DNA from: Mesorhizobium_K quangtriensis
Lineage (GTDB): Bacteria; Pseudomonadota; Alphaproteobacteria; Rhizobiales; Rhizobiaceae
DNA: 64,000 nt
NCBI RefSeq assembly: GCF_040081925.1
Contig: NZ_JBEBMF010000002.1
Coordinates: forward strand, 682,001-746,000
Reading direction: 5' to 3'
Shown here: positions 8,695 through 17,937 of the stretch, one piece after another
Layout of the letters: each line of letters begins with the position of its first letter
Position numbering within the stretch: the stretch's first letter is position 1
The notes under the pieces: model-generated
Told to the model about the DNA's origin: nothing
Database searches by the model: none
What the model saw: the letters and a program-made list of their open reading frames with translations, nothing else
Program-made: the position numbers and the translations under genes

Positions 8695-8782
8695 CTTTCT
8701 AGAGGGTGCTCGGGCGGGTGGATATGGCGGTCGTTGAGGGCTACAAGAGCGTCAAAGACATCCGACTGATCCGGGACCGACT

Positions 8783-9271
8783 ATGATGCGGAAGACCATC
8801 CTTGCAGCATGCCTCGTGCTGATTGCAGCGCCGGCGCTGGCCGACCCGCCGGACGATATCGTCGATCTGCTGGGCGCCCGTGCGCCGGGGGCGGAAAGCC
8901 AGATGCAGGCTCGCGGCTATGTCGATGCGGCCGGCAACAACATCTGGTGGAACCAGAAGACCGGCGTATGCGCCAAGGTCCACGTCTCGCAGGGTCGCTA
9001 CAAGACGATCGATATCGTTGCAGACGCCGATTGCGGAATCGAAGCTTTCGGCGAAAGCGAAGAGGCAGCACCGCGCGAACCCTCGCAGGCTGCAATGGAC
9101 GCCTGCATGAACGCAGCCGACGAACTCCAGCAGGAGGAGACGGGTACAAGCATCGTTACCAACAAGCGGCATTCAGGCGAGAACTGGGTGCTGACAATGA
9201 AGACGCTTGGCCATACCTCGCACTGCACGGTGACGCAGTCTGGCGATGTGATCCAGATGGACCCGCCCTGA
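8783..9271 (+). CDS. Secreted small protein of unknown function
   Basis: A 162-residue protein with a clear signal peptide (MMRKTILAACLVLIAAPALA-DPP). The mature part is acidic to neutral with four Cys residues (about 62, 84, 112 and 147), which could form disulfides in the periplasm. It contains no family motif I recognise. The ATG overlaps the stop of a 20-codon reading frame just upstream (from 8724), which may be chance. It is convergent with the following small gene. Confidence 0.75.
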   Translation: MMRKTILAACLVLIAAPALADPPDDIVDLLGARAPGAESQMQARGYVDAAGNNIWWNQKTGVCAKVHVSQGRYKTIDIVADADCGIEAFGESEEAAPREPSQAAMDACMNAADELQQEETGTSIVTNKRHSGENWVLTMKTLGHTSHCTVTQSGDVIQMDPP

Positions 9272-9285
9272 ACGGCGGAACCTGC

Positions 9286-9549
9286 CTACACCTTGCGTTC
9301 CAGAGCCTCCAGCTTGCGATCGAGGTCTGACAGGTCGCGGTAAAGATTGTCGAGCATGCCGTCGATGCCGTCCATCTTGTCGCCGGCAAGCGCGAAGATT
9401 TCCTGCACCGCGCCGCGAACCTTACCGTCGGCGACCTGCTCCACGATCAGGTCGAGCCCGTCATAGCGGTAGCGCGCATGCGCCAACGCATCCTTGAGGT
9501 CGATGACCTGCTTGCGGACGGGGTCCAGGATATCGCCGAGGTTGTCCAT
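9286..9549 (-). CDS. Small helical/coiled-coil protein, unknown
   Basis: An 87-residue acidic protein (MDNLGDILDPVRKQ...) with heptad-like spacing of Leu, Ile and Val throughout, especially the C-terminal LDNLYRDLSDLDRKLEALE. GGAGA stands before the ATG. No signal peptide or membrane helix. It lies 24 bp downstream of the OprB porin gene on the same strand, so the two may be co-transcribed. Function unknown; probably a small oligomeric cytoplasmic protein. Confidence 0.65.
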   Translation of the reverse strand: MDNLGDILDPVRKQVIDLKDALAHARYRYDGLDLIVEQVADGKVRGAVQEIFALAGDKMDGIDGMLDNLYRDLSDLDRKLEALERKV

Positions 9550-9573
9550 TGCTGCATCTCCGGAACGGCGCGA

Positions 9574-10779
9574 TCAGAAATTGGCTGACGTCTTGAGGCC
9601 GAGCACGAAAACGTCGCCATTGGCATCGTCACCACCCGGCCGATAGACATATTGCAGGTTCGGACGGATTTGCAGCGCGGGCGTCGGACGCCAAGTGTAG
9701 TAGACCTCCGCGACATATTCCGACCCCTCGATGCCTTCCTGATCCGACACCCGGTCGTTCATGTGCGTGGTGCCGACGGCAAGGCCAACATCGTCCTGCT
9801 GCCGCGCGTCGAAAAGGCCGGTGTAGACCATGCCGAGCGCCGCCTGCGCGTTGATGGTCGATGTCCTGCGGTCGGCGACCACGGCGTTGAGGAAGATCTT
9901 CAGCTGCTCCGACAGATTCTGCTCGAAGTTGATGTATGCGCCGTAGCGACCGCGATCCGGGACGCCGTCGGCCTCCGAAGTATCGTACCACCCGCCGAAC
10001 TTGTAGCTGCCGGGCTGGCCGTTGAAGGTGGGCAGCCAGCCGACCTCGGCCGGAATGAGCGCGCCGGTCGAATCTGAAAACCAGACCGGCAGCAGCGCCT
10101 TGCTGACGCCGAGGTAGGCCGGGTTCACGTCATAAACGCCGGCCTGCACATAGCCGAAGCCTTCGAGGTTCACCTTCACCCTCGTGCCCCACTGGCTGAT
10201 CGGCCAGTTGTAGATGTAGTCGCCAACAATGTTGCCGGGATTGGAGCCGCAGAAGGTGAGGTTCTGGAAATCACAGCCGAAGGAGGCGAAATCCTCGCCC
10301 ACGCCCATTCGGCCGACCTTCCAGTCGATAAGCCCGTCGAGATACTGCTGGCGATACCAGAACTGCGTCAGCCGCGCCGTCTGCCCGCGACCGTAAACCT
10401 CTTGCACGAGTTGGAACGTGCCGAGATCGGCGTCCTCGACGAGGTTGCGGCCGGTGCGCTGGGTGAACGTCGCCTGGAACTGCGCCGCCTGCAGGCCGAC
10501 AAGCTTTTCCAGGTCGAGCGTGACGCCGGCGACATACTGGTCCGCATAGGCGGCGTCGCTCCTGCTACCGCCCGTCGCATTGTAGGCGATTTCGCTGGTA
10601 TAGCCGAACTGGAAGTCGATGCCGCGATCCTTGAGCCGGGTGCGTTCGCTATTCCAGTCGCCCAACAGCCACGGCGACGGTTCGGAGGCAGTATTCCCCA
10701 CGGCTGCATTGCCCGCCCGCGCCATGCCGGCGATGACGGCAGCGATGACAAGCGTTCCGGCAAAAAACATGCGTTGCAT
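9574..10779 (-). CDS. OprB-type carbohydrate-selective porin
   Basis: A 401-residue outer-membrane protein starting at the ATG at 10779, where GGGAGG is eight bases upstream, followed by a signal peptide (MQRMFFAGTLVIAAVIAGMARA). The mature N terminus LLGDWNSERTRLKDRGIDF is the characteristic OprB opening. The rest alternates beta-strand-like segments and ends in Phe (GLKTSANF), as expected of outer-membrane barrels. It would admit sugars or small solutes. No transporter is adjacent. The longer frame to 11016 lacks a signal peptide and is rejected. Confidence 0.88.
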   Translation of the reverse strand: MQRMFFAGTLVIAAVIAGMARAGNAAVGNTASEPSPWLLGDWNSERTRLKDRGIDFQFGYTSEIAYNATGGSRSDAAYADQYVAGVTLDLEKLVGLQAAQFQATFTQRTGRNLVEDADLGTFQLVQEVYGRGQTARLTQFWYRQQYLDGLIDWKVGRMGVGEDFASFGCDFQNLTFCGSNPGNIVGDYIYNWPISQWGTRVKVNLEGFGYVQAGVYDVNPAYLGVSKALLPVWFSDSTGALIPAEVGWLPTFNGQPGSYKFGGWYDTSEADGVPDRGRYGAYINFEQNLSEQLKIFLNAVVADRRTSTINAQAALGMVYTGLFDARQQDDVGLAVGTTHMNDRVSDQEGIEGSEYVAEVYYTWRPTPALQIRPNLQYVYRPGGDDANGDVFVLGLKTSANF

Positions 10780-10985
10780 GGCAATGGCCTCCCGCGCCTG
10801 ATTCCCTCGCGATGGTGCTCGGACTTTAGTCCTCGGACCGACGCTGCGGGAGGGCCGCAGCCGGTCGTCCACAGTCGCGATCGGGCGGCCGGCGCCTCCA
10901 TCTTCCCGCACCGAATTCACGGTGATAAGCTGACGCTCATATTCGAGGCGCGTCCCGCCTGCCAAGGGACAAGAGGGACGTTTCG

Positions 10986-11471
10986 ATGTCAGAAACGATG
11001 CATCCGGCAGCGCCACATCATCTGCCGGGCTTCATCACGGCCCCCGGCGAAACCGATGTGTTGTTTGTCGGGGCCACAATTTTCCTGATCGTCGCGATCC
11101 TCGGGCTCGGCAGCGTCTATTTCAGGCTGCATTCGCTGCCGGAGAAGCTGGCGCACAAAAACGCCAGTAAGGTCCAGTTCGAGGTGGTCGCGGTGCTGGC
11201 GCTTCTGGCGCTGTTGACCCACAACAACATGCTCTGGGTCGCCGCCCTCATCCTCGCACTGGTTCCGATCCCCGACCTGCACGGTCCGCTGGCCACCATG
11301 GCCGAGGCGCTGGCGCGCATGGCCGGACTGCGGCGGCGAAGCGACGACGGACCACCGGACGAGCCGCACGAAGCCGGGAGTGCGCCGGCCAGGGAACCAG
11401 AGGCGCCAGCTGCCACGAATCCCGCTGCCGAAGCCGCCCTGCCCCCGCGCGCACTGGAGACTGGGGCATGA
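10986..11471 (+). CDS. Small inner-membrane protein paired with HlyD-family protein (YiaW/DUF3302-like)
   Basis: A 161-residue protein with two to three hydrophobic segments (about 26-47 and 62-97) and a Pro/Ala/Glu-rich C-terminal tail. The order helix, LHSLPEKLAHKN, helix recalls E. coli YiaW (DUF3302), which pairs with the HlyD-like YiaV. The similarity is by eye and modest. The stop overlaps the HlyD gene start by 4 bp, so they almost certainly act together, perhaps as a drug or stress efflux adaptor pair without a visible pump. Confidence 0.75.
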   Translation: MSETMHPAAPHHLPGFITAPGETDVLFVGATIFLIVAILGLGSVYFRLHSLPEKLAHKNASKVQFEVVAVLALLALLTHNNMLWVAALILALVPIPDLHGPLATMAEALARMAGLRRRSDDGPPDEPHEAGSAPAREPEAPAATNPAAEAALPPRALETGA

Positions 11472-12703
11472 TCGAACTTCTGCTCTGTTCCGTCGTCACC
11501 GTCCTGCCTGATTATCTTTATCGCAGATACGGACAGGGTAAGCGGCTCGGCCACGAGATCACGCTCTATTCCGTCTGGTTCGAGCTTCGATACGGCATCA
11601 CCGCCTGCATCGCCCTGACCGTCGCCCTGCTGACCATGATCCTCTATTTCCACCCGTCGACGACGGCTGCGGTATCGCTCTACCGGACGATCCCGATCCT
11701 GCCCGAAGGCTCCGGACGGGTAGAGGAAGTGCTCGTCAACATGAACGACCGGGTCAAGGCCGGCCAGCCCATATTCAGGCTGGACAGCTCAGGACAGCAG
11801 GCGACGGTGGAGACGGCGCGTCGGCGGCTGGCCGAGATCGATGCCGAAATCGAACTCGCCAGGACGCAACTTGCCGTCTCCGATGCGCAGATCGGCGAGG
11901 CGCAGAGCGCCTACCAGCAGGCGCTGGACGAACTGGCGACGAAGACCGAACTGCAGAAGCGCAATGCCGGCACGGTCTCACAGCGCGAACTCGAAAAGCT
12001 ACAAAACGTGGTCGACGGGCGCGCTGCCGCAGTGGCCGCCGCAGTCGCCAACAAGCAGATCACCCAAACGCAGATCGCTTCCGTGCTCCCCGCCCAGCGC
12101 GCCAGCGCCGAGGCCCGCCTCGCCGAAGCGCAGGTCGATCTGGACAAGACGGTGGTTCGCGCCGGCATCGACGGCATCGTGGAGCAGTTCACGCTTCGCA
12201 AGGGCGATGTCGTCAACCCGATGATGCGTCCGGCCGGCGTTCTGGTTCCCTCGGAAGCGGGCCAATGGGGTCTGGTGGCGGGCTTCAACCAGCTCGAGGC
12301 GCAGGTGATGAAGGTAGGCATGCTGGCGGAAGTGACCTGCGTCTCCAAGCCGATGACCATCATTCCGATGGTCGTAACCGACGTTCAGGACCTGATCGCG
12401 ACCGGACAGGTGCGCGCCTCCGATCAGTTGATCGACGCGCAGCAAATCGTCAGGCAGGGAACGATCACCGTCTATATGGAGCCGCTGTTCGAAGGCGGTT
12501 TCGAAGGCGTCCCACCGGGCAGCAACTGCATCGCCAACGCCTACACCAACAACCACGACGCCCTTGCAGCGCCCGATATCGGTTTTGGAAGCTGGCTCTT
12601 CCTGCATGCCGTCGACGCGGTCGGGGTCGTGCACGCCATCATCCTGCGGCTTCAGGCGCTGCTGCTTCCGGTCAAGACGCTGGTGTTCTCGGGCGGCCAC
12701 TGA
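11468..12703 (+). CDS. HlyD-family membrane fusion protein
   Basis: A 411-residue periplasmic adaptor. The N-terminal part has a hydrophobic start (residues 1-15) and a membrane helix at about residues 41-58. A lipoyl-type half-motif follows (LPEGSGRVEEVLVNMNDRVKAGQ), then a long Ala/Gln/Glu-rich coiled-coil hairpin (about 110-215), and the matching half-motif AGIDGIVEQFTLRKGDVV. Such proteins bridge an inner-membrane pump and an outer-membrane channel. The partner upstream is a small membrane protein, as in yiaW-yiaV; no ABC or MFS pump is adjacent. Distinct from the adhesin-exporter adaptor at 40-41 kb. Confidence 0.88.
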   Translation: MIELLLCSVVTVLPDYLYRRYGQGKRLGHEITLYSVWFELRYGITACIALTVALLTMILYFHPSTTAAVSLYRTIPILPEGSGRVEEVLVNMNDRVKAGQPIFRLDSSGQQATVETARRRLAEIDAEIELARTQLAVSDAQIGEAQSAYQQALDELATKTELQKRNAGTVSQRELEKLQNVVDGRAAAVAAAVANKQITQTQIASVLPAQRASAEARLAEAQVDLDKTVVRAGIDGIVEQFTLRKGDVVNPMMRPAGVLVPSEAGQWGLVAGFNQLEAQVMKVGMLAEVTCVSKPMTIIPMVVTDVQDLIATGQVRASDQLIDAQQIVRQGTITVYMEPLFEGGFEGVPPGSNCIANAYTNNHDALAAPDIGFGSWLFLHAVDAVGVVHAIILRLQALLLPVKTLVFSGGH

Positions 12704-12809
12704 CGCGGAAATCTACGGCGGCTGCTCGCGCGACCTGCGGACACGCAGGCGTGATACCGCCGACGCATGAAAGCTTGATCCTGCCACGGTTTCATTCCAC
12801 ATCCCTCTC

Positions 12810-13820
12810 ATGAAGGACGACGAACAGCCGTTGCAGCGGGAATCGAGGTGGGCGCTGCCCGCCTCGGTCGGCGTGCATCTGGCCGTCCTCTTGGTCGCGA
12901 TCTTCGGACTGCCGGTGGAATTGTTCCAGCCAGAACCGGAGCAGGCAGTTCAGGTCGATCTGGTGCCTCCGCCGGAAGAGGAACAGAAGGCAGCGCCTGA
13001 GCCACCACCGCCCCCGCCTGCGGAAAGCGCCGAGCAGCAACCGGAGCAAAAGCCAACGGGCGAAGAGACGCCCCAGCAGCCGCCTGCGCAGGAATCGGTG
13101 ATGAACCCGGTTTACCAGTTTGGCGAGCAGGACGGTGGCCCGCGCCAGCAACTGGACGGCAACAGCGCCGAAGACGGCGCAGAAACGCGACCCCCAGTAG
13201 AACAGGCCGCCGACGCAGCGCGCGCGACCGAAGCCGAGCAGCAGGCAGAGGCAGAACTGCAGGAACAACAGGCCGAGGCCGACCAGGTTGCGGAGGCTGA
13301 AAAGCCAGAGGATACCGAGCCGAAGGCGGAAGAAGCGAGCGCTGCCGACCAGTCGATCCTGACGACAGACCGTTCCGACATCCTGGCGGCGCTGGTCGAG
13401 GATCCGCCAAAGCCCACGGCCAAGCCGACGCCCGCCGCCAAGCCGCAACAGGAGGCGAAGCTGCAAAGGGCTGAGAAACTGTTCTCGCGCTCGGTGACGA
13501 ACAACCCGCTTGCCACGACGGCGATGCGCAACATGCCGCGTGACATCCGCGCGGGGCGGCTATGCGTTACGGAACTGCGCGAACAACTGCTGAACGCCTG
13601 GCCCCCGTACGCTCCCGATCTCCTCCCGACGGAGAGGCTCAAGGCTGGCACCATTCTCAATGCCAACAACGCTGCATTTCGGCAAGCCGGCGAATGGTAC
13701 GGCCTCGACTATCGCTGCGAAGTGGACGCCGATGCCATGAAGGTCGTGTCCTTCGCCTTCAGCGTCGGCGACAAACTGCCGCCAAGCGAATGGATGAGGC
13801 GCGGCCTGCCCGTTCAGTAG
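12810..13820 (+). CDS. DUF930 protein with TonB-like N terminus
   Basis: A 336-residue protein. A single membrane helix (about 18-36, VGVHLAVLLVAIFGLP) is followed by a Pro/Glu-rich stretch (PPPEEEQKAAPEPPPPPP) and a long Ala/Glu/Gln low-complexity linker to about residue 220, an architecture like TonB or TolA that could span the periplasm. The C-terminal ~110 residues (AMRNMPRDIRAGRLCVTELR to the end, with a Cys pair at about 251 and 304) match my memory of the DUF930 domain common in rhizobia. Function unknown. It lies 106 bp after the HlyD gene on the same strand. Confidence 0.85.
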   Translation: MKDDEQPLQRESRWALPASVGVHLAVLLVAIFGLPVELFQPEPEQAVQVDLVPPPEEEQKAAPEPPPPPPAESAEQQPEQKPTGEETPQQPPAQESVMNPVYQFGEQDGGPRQQLDGNSAEDGAETRPPVEQAADAARATEAEQQAEAELQEQQAEADQVAEAEKPEDTEPKAEEASAADQSILTTDRSDILAALVEDPPKPTAKPTPAAKPQQEAKLQRAEKLFSRSVTNNPLATTAMRNMPRDIRAGRLCVTELREQLLNAWPPYAPDLLPTERLKAGTILNANNAAFRQAGEWYGLDYRCEVDADAMKVVSFAFSVGDKLPPSEWMRRGLPVQ

Positions 13821-13894
13821 CGCCGAGAAAATCTGCTGTTTCAATCTGACCGCGAAACGGTCTAGCTTGCGCCAAACGCTTGGCGGGGCCGATC

Positions 13895-14569
13895 ATGCAT
13901 GACGTCGTTTTTCTGCTGGATGTCGACAACACGCTGCTCGACAACGACAGGGTGACCGACGACCTCAGGACGCACCTGGCCGAACAGTTCGGCCCGGCCG
14001 GCGATCTCTACTGGAAGCACTTCGAGGATATCCGCAAGGAACTCGGCTATGCCGACTATCTTGGCGCCCTACAGCGCTACCGGGCCGATTTCGAGGGCGA
14101 CGGCGCCGCCGCTCACCGGCTGCTCACCGTCTCGGGCTTTCTGGTCGACTATCCTTTTGCCGACCGCGTCTACCCCGGCGCACTGGAGGTCATCGCAAAG
14201 CTGTCGGGGTTCGGGCCAACGGTCATCCTGTCTGACGGCGACGTGGTGTTCCAACCGCGCAAGGTGAACCGCTCCGGGATATGGAAGGCCGTAGAGGGCC
14301 GCGTCCTGATCTTCATCCACAAGGAAGAGATGCTGGATGTCGTCGAACGCGAATATCCAGCCAAGCAGTACTTCATGTTCGACGACAAGGAGCGCATCCT
14401 CGACGCCATGAAGAAAAGCTGGGGTGACAGGCTTGTGTCGGTGTTTCCACGACAGGGACACTATGCCCACGATCCGTCAAATGCCGGCATGTACGCGAAG
14501 CCGGACGTGACGGTCGAGAAGATCGGCGATCTGCTGGACATGGATATCGCAAAGATGGTCGGCGCCTGA
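13895..14569 (+). CDS. HAD-superfamily hydrolase
   Basis: A 224-residue cytoplasmic protein from the ATG at 13895 (a TTG at 13880 is less likely). Motif I is FLLDVDNTLLDND (the first Asp is the nucleophile), motif II is VILSDGD, the motif III Lys is near QPRKVNRSGI, and motif IV is MFDDKERILDAMK. The cap is the helical C1 type. A phosphomonoesterase activity is likely; the substrate is not predictable. Confidence 0.88.
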   Translation: MHDVVFLLDVDNTLLDNDRVTDDLRTHLAEQFGPAGDLYWKHFEDIRKELGYADYLGALQRYRADFEGDGAAAHRLLTVSGFLVDYPFADRVYPGALEVIAKLSGFGPTVILSDGDVVFQPRKVNRSGIWKAVEGRVLIFIHKEEMLDVVEREYPAKQYFMFDDKERILDAMKKSWGDRLVSVFPRQGHYAHDPSNAGMYAKPDVTVEKIGDLLDMDIAKMVGA

Positions 14570-14633
14570 CGAGGCGCTCTCACACAGCATTTACCCGCCC
14601 GCGGCATGACCTGGGCAAGACGGGAGAACGCAG

Positions 14634-16079
14634 GTGACGGATTCGGTTCTCGTGGTCGGCGCCGGGCCGGTGGGGCTGACGATGGCTCTCGAACTGGCGC
14701 GCTACAAGGTGCCGGTGCGCCTGATCGAAAAGGCGACGGAGCGGGCCGGAACGTCCCGCGCGATAGCGATATGGCCACGCACGCTGGAATTGCTAGACCG
14801 GGCTGGCGCCACCAGCGAACTGGTCGAAGCCGGCGTCAGGGTCACCACCGCCGAAATCAACGCGGGCGAAAAGCAGATCGCGCGCATACAGTTCGAGGGC
14901 GTCGAGTCGCCACATAAATTCGTGCTCATGCTGGCACAGAACGAAACCGAGGCCATTCTCCAGCGCCATGCCGAGGCAACAGGCGTTCGCTGCGAGTTGG
15001 GCGTCGAACTGCGGCGCGTGACGCAGGACGACAAGGCCGTGGCGGCGACCATCGCCTATCCTGACGGGCGCGTCCAAACTGAAAGCTTTGACTGGGTGGT
15101 GGCCTGCGACGGGGCCCACAGCACCGTCCGGCACAATCTTGGAATGTCCTTCGACGGCGACCTGATCGACAATGATTGGGGACTGGGAGACTTCTACCTC
15201 ACCGGCGCCCCCTTCGGCCCTGACGTGCTTGCCAACTACTTTCACAAGGACGGGCCGATCATCTATTTCCCGCTCGCGCCGAACCGGTACCGCATCATCG
15301 CCAGCCTCGGTCCGTCGAAGGGCGACAGGCCTGTTCCTCCGACTGCCGAGGAGTTCCAGACGCTGGTGACCACGCGCGGCCCGGCGAGCATCAAGCTGGG
15401 TGAGCCGGTGTGGATTTCCGCTTTCCGCATCAACGAACGCCAGGTGCAGAACTATCGCGACGGCCGGATTTTCCTGGCTGGCGACGCCGCTCATGTCCAC
15501 AGCCCCGCTGGCGGACAGGGCATGAACACCGGCATGCAGGATGCGTTCAACCTCGCCTGGAAACTCGCGCTCGCCGCGCGCGGCATGGCCGCTCCCACCC
15601 TGCTCGAAAGCTACAGCCCCGAACGCCACGCCGTCGGGGCGGAAGTGATTGCAGCTGCCGGCAAGCTTACCAAGATGGCGCTGATCAGCAATCCGGTGCT
15701 GCAGGATATCCGCAATCACGTCGCGCATCTGATCCTCGGCCTGCCGCCTGTAAAGCATGCGCTCGTCGGACAGATGACGGAGATTTCGGTCGGCTATCCT
15801 CACAGCAGCCTGAACGGCCCGTATGCGAACGCGTCGCCGAAGCCAGGCACGCGCATGCCTCCCATCGACGGCGAAACGGCCTATGGTTTGGGAGACACCC
15901 CGCTCTTCACCTTGTGCGCGAACGAACCGCCGCCCTTTAACCATCCGCTGGTCAGTTCTGCCATGAGACCCGCGACAGCGGCGAATGACATTGCGCTGGT
16001 CCGCCCGGACGGTTACCTCGCCATGTCGGCGCGTTCGGGCGACTGGGATTCGGTGAGGGCCTATCTTGACCGCTTCTGA
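14634..16079 (+). CDS. FAD-dependent aromatic-ring-type monooxygenase
   Basis: A 481-residue flavoprotein of the p-hydroxybenzoate/phenol hydroxylase superfamily. It starts at a GTG with GGGAG eight bases before it. The dinucleotide-binding VVGAGPVGLTMALELA is at the N terminus, the DG motif is at about 155 (ACDGAHSTVRHNLG), and the second FAD motif is GRIFLAGDAAHVHSPAGGQGMN at about 278. The C-terminal thioredoxin-like extension is short, so it is smaller than PheA or TfdB. It probably hydroxylates a phenolic or other small aromatic using NAD(P)H and O2. No aromatic pathway surrounds it. Confidence 0.9.
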   Translation: MTDSVLVVGAGPVGLTMALELARYKVPVRLIEKATERAGTSRAIAIWPRTLELLDRAGATSELVEAGVRVTTAEINAGEKQIARIQFEGVESPHKFVLMLAQNETEAILQRHAEATGVRCELGVELRRVTQDDKAVAATIAYPDGRVQTESFDWVVACDGAHSTVRHNLGMSFDGDLIDNDWGLGDFYLTGAPFGPDVLANYFHKDGPIIYFPLAPNRYRIIASLGPSKGDRPVPPTAEEFQTLVTTRGPASIKLGEPVWISAFRINERQVQNYRDGRIFLAGDAAHVHSPAGGQGMNTGMQDAFNLAWKLALAARGMAAPTLLESYSPERHAVGAEVIAAAGKLTKMALISNPVLQDIRNHVAHLILGLPPVKHALVGQMTEISVGYPHSSLNGPYANASPKPGTRMPPIDGETAYGLGDTPLFTLCANEPPPFNHPLVSSAMRPATAANDIALVRPDGYLAMSARSGDWDSVRAYLDRF

Positions 16080-16132
16080 AGCGCAATTCGACAATGCCGT
16101 CCCCCAAGCTTGAAACAGGAAAGGATCCCGAC

Positions 16133-16420
16133 ATGACCGACACGACCGAGACCTCCCGTCGCAACTTCATCCGCCTCGCCGCCGCAGGCGCGGCAGCCGC
16201 TTCGGCGGTCACGCTCTCCGCCACGACGGCCGAAGCGTATCAGGGCAACATGGAGCGTGCGCTCTCGTCGCTTTACGACGCGCTCGCCTCGCTGCGCGAA
16301 GCCAGCTCCAACAAGGGTGGCCACCGCGTCAACGCCATGAACCTGATCCAGCAGGCGATCGCCGAGGTCAACGAAGGCATCGAATTTGCCGACGAGCACG
16401 GCGGTGGCGGCGCGGAGTAA
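16133..16420 (+). CDS. Small Tat-exported helical protein, unknown
   Basis: A 95-residue protein with a twin-arginine signal (SRRNFIRLAAAGAAAASA, ending about AEA-YQ). AGGAAAGGA stands just before the ATG at 16133. The mature part is about 65 residues, predicted helical (MERALSSLYDALASLREAS..., LIQQAIAEVNEGIEFADEH), with no Cys and a Gly-rich end. Use of Tat suggests export folded or with a partner. I do not recognise the family. A hairpin follows. Confidence 0.72.
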   Translation: MTDTTETSRRNFIRLAAAGAAAASAVTLSATTAEAYQGNMERALSSLYDALASLREASSNKGGHRVNAMNLIQQAIAEVNEGIEFADEHGGGGAE

Positions 16421-16435
16421 CGCCCAACCGGCTTA

Positions 16436-16455
16436 CCCCGGCTTTCGGGCCGGGG
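16436..16455 (+). terminator. GC hairpin after the Tat-substrate gene
   Basis: CCCCGGC and GCCGGGG pair around a six-base loop 16 bp after the stop codon. There is no T tract, so it may be a weak terminator or 3' stabiliser. Confidence 0.45.
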
Positions 16456-16576
16456 ATGTCGGCCACGGTTCAGGACTTCCAGCACGATCGGCCGCGACAT
16501 GCTATAGCTGGATCGCGGGATCGGCCACAGCCCTCCGTGTCCGCACCTGCATCTGACAGACCTTCGGAGCCCGGTA

Positions 16577-17926
16577 ATGACCACCATCTACGCACAATCG
16601 GCGCTGTTGCCGGATGGCTGGGCGACCGAGGCACGTATTGAGATAGTCAACGGCCGGATCGCGAAGGTGGTCGCAGGCGCGAAGGCTGAAGCCGGCGACG
16701 AGCGCGTGACCATTCTCATCCCGGGCATGCCCAACCTGCACAGCCACGCCTTCCAGCGCGGCATGGCCGGCTTAGCCGAAACGCGCGGCCCCGGCGACGA
16801 CAGCTTCTGGTCCTGGCGCGAGGTGATGTACCGCTTCGCGCTGTCGATGACGCCGGATCATGTCGAGGCGGTCGCAGCCCAGCTGTATGTCGAGATGCTG
16901 GAAGCCGGTTTCACACGCGTCGGCGAGTTTCACTACTTGCATCACGACATCGACGGTCGACCCTATGCCGATGTCGCCGAAATGGCTGCCCGCATCGCGT
17001 CGGCAGCGACGCAAACGGGAATAGGCCTCACTTTGCTGCCGGTGTTCTACGCGCATTCGGGTTTCGGCGGGCAGACACCGAACGCGGGGCAGCGCCGTTT
17101 CATCAACGATCTCAACGGATTCGCCCGCCTGCTTGAATCAAGCTGGAAAGCGGTTGAATCGGTTCCTGAAGTCGTGGTCGGCGTCGCGCCGCACAGCCTG
17201 CGCGCCGTGACGCCTGACGAATTGAAGGCGGTGACCGCGCTATCCAGCGGGCCGATCCATATCCACGTCGCTGAACAAATGCGCGAGGTCGAGGACTGCA
17301 TAACATGGTCCGGCGCCCGGCCGGTCGAATGGCTGCTGGGCAATGCGGACGTGGACGAACGGTGGTGCCTTATCCATGCGACGCATATGACCGAGGAGGA
17401 GACGACAGCGATGGCAAGGGTCGGCGCAGTCGCGGGCCTCTGTCCGGTTACCGAGGCCAATCTCGGCGACGGCACCTTTCCGGCGCCGCTGTTCACGGCG
17501 GAAAAGGGACGCTTCGGGATAGGCTCGGATTCCAACGTCCTTATCGGCGTGGCCGACGAACTGCGCCAGCTCGAATATTCGCAGCGTCTCCACCGGCAGG
17601 CGCGCAACGTGCTGGCGAGGAAGGGGCAATCCAACGGCCGGGCGCTGTTCGACGCAGCGCTTGCTGGCGGCGGCATCGCGCTTGGGGCAGCGGCGGGCGG
17701 CATCGCGGTCGGAGCGCCCGCTGATCTCGTATCGCTGGACGCCGCACGTCCCTCGCTGACCGGGAAGAAGGCTGACGCCGTTCTGGACGCCTGGATTTTT
17801 GCCAATGGCACAAGCGTCGATGGCGCATGGGTCCGAGGCCGCAAGCTGGTGGAAGGCGGCCGGCATATCGCCCGCGAAGCCATTGCCAGCCGGTTCAGGA
17901 ACACCATGATGGAGCTGACTGGCTGA
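16577..17926 (+). CDS. hutF: Formimidoylglutamate deiminase
   Basis: A 449-residue amidohydrolase-superfamily enzyme that deiminates N-formimino-L-glutamate to N-formyl-L-glutamate and ammonia, the substrate of HutG. Metal-binding His55 and His57 lie in MPNLHSHAFQRG. Other landmarks are GVAPHSLRAV, the IHVAEQ block, HATHMTEEE, and the metal Asp in GIGSDSNVLIG. Length and motifs fit HutF rather than guanine deaminase or AtzA types. It is followed 11 bp later by the hutC repressor, and hutG and hutU lie at the start of the window. Confidence 0.94.
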   Translation: MTTIYAQSALLPDGWATEARIEIVNGRIAKVVAGAKAEAGDERVTILIPGMPNLHSHAFQRGMAGLAETRGPGDDSFWSWREVMYRFALSMTPDHVEAVAAQLYVEMLEAGFTRVGEFHYLHHDIDGRPYADVAEMAARIASAATQTGIGLTLLPVFYAHSGFGGQTPNAGQRRFINDLNGFARLLESSWKAVESVPEVVVGVAPHSLRAVTPDELKAVTALSSGPIHIHVAEQMREVEDCITWSGARPVEWLLGNADVDERWCLIHATHMTEEETTAMARVGAVAGLCPVTEANLGDGTFPAPLFTAEKGRFGIGSDSNVLIGVADELRQLEYSQRLHRQARNVLARKGQSNGRALFDAALAGGGIALGAAAGGIAVGAPADLVSLDAARPSLTGKKADAVLDAWIFANGTSVDGAWVRGRKLVEGGRHIAREAIASRFRNTMMELTG

Positions 17927-17937
17927 GCGCGAAGGCG

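Noticed and set aside
8724..8786. 20-codon ORF (MAVVEGYKSVKD...) overlapping the start of the secreted protein at 8783 by ATGA
   Set aside because: It is very short and its ribosome-binding site is weak; an ATGA overlap of this size can arise by chance. Kept only as a remark.
14793..16094. Long minus-strand open frame opposite the FAD monooxygenase
   Set aside because: Arg/His-rich translation typical of the antisense of high-GC coding DNA; the opposite strand carries a clear flavoprotein.
16500..16576. Possible HutC operator upstream of hutF (CTATAG-like symmetry)
   Set aside because: The symmetry is only six bases and no matching site could be compared upstream of hutG/hutU, which begins outside the window.
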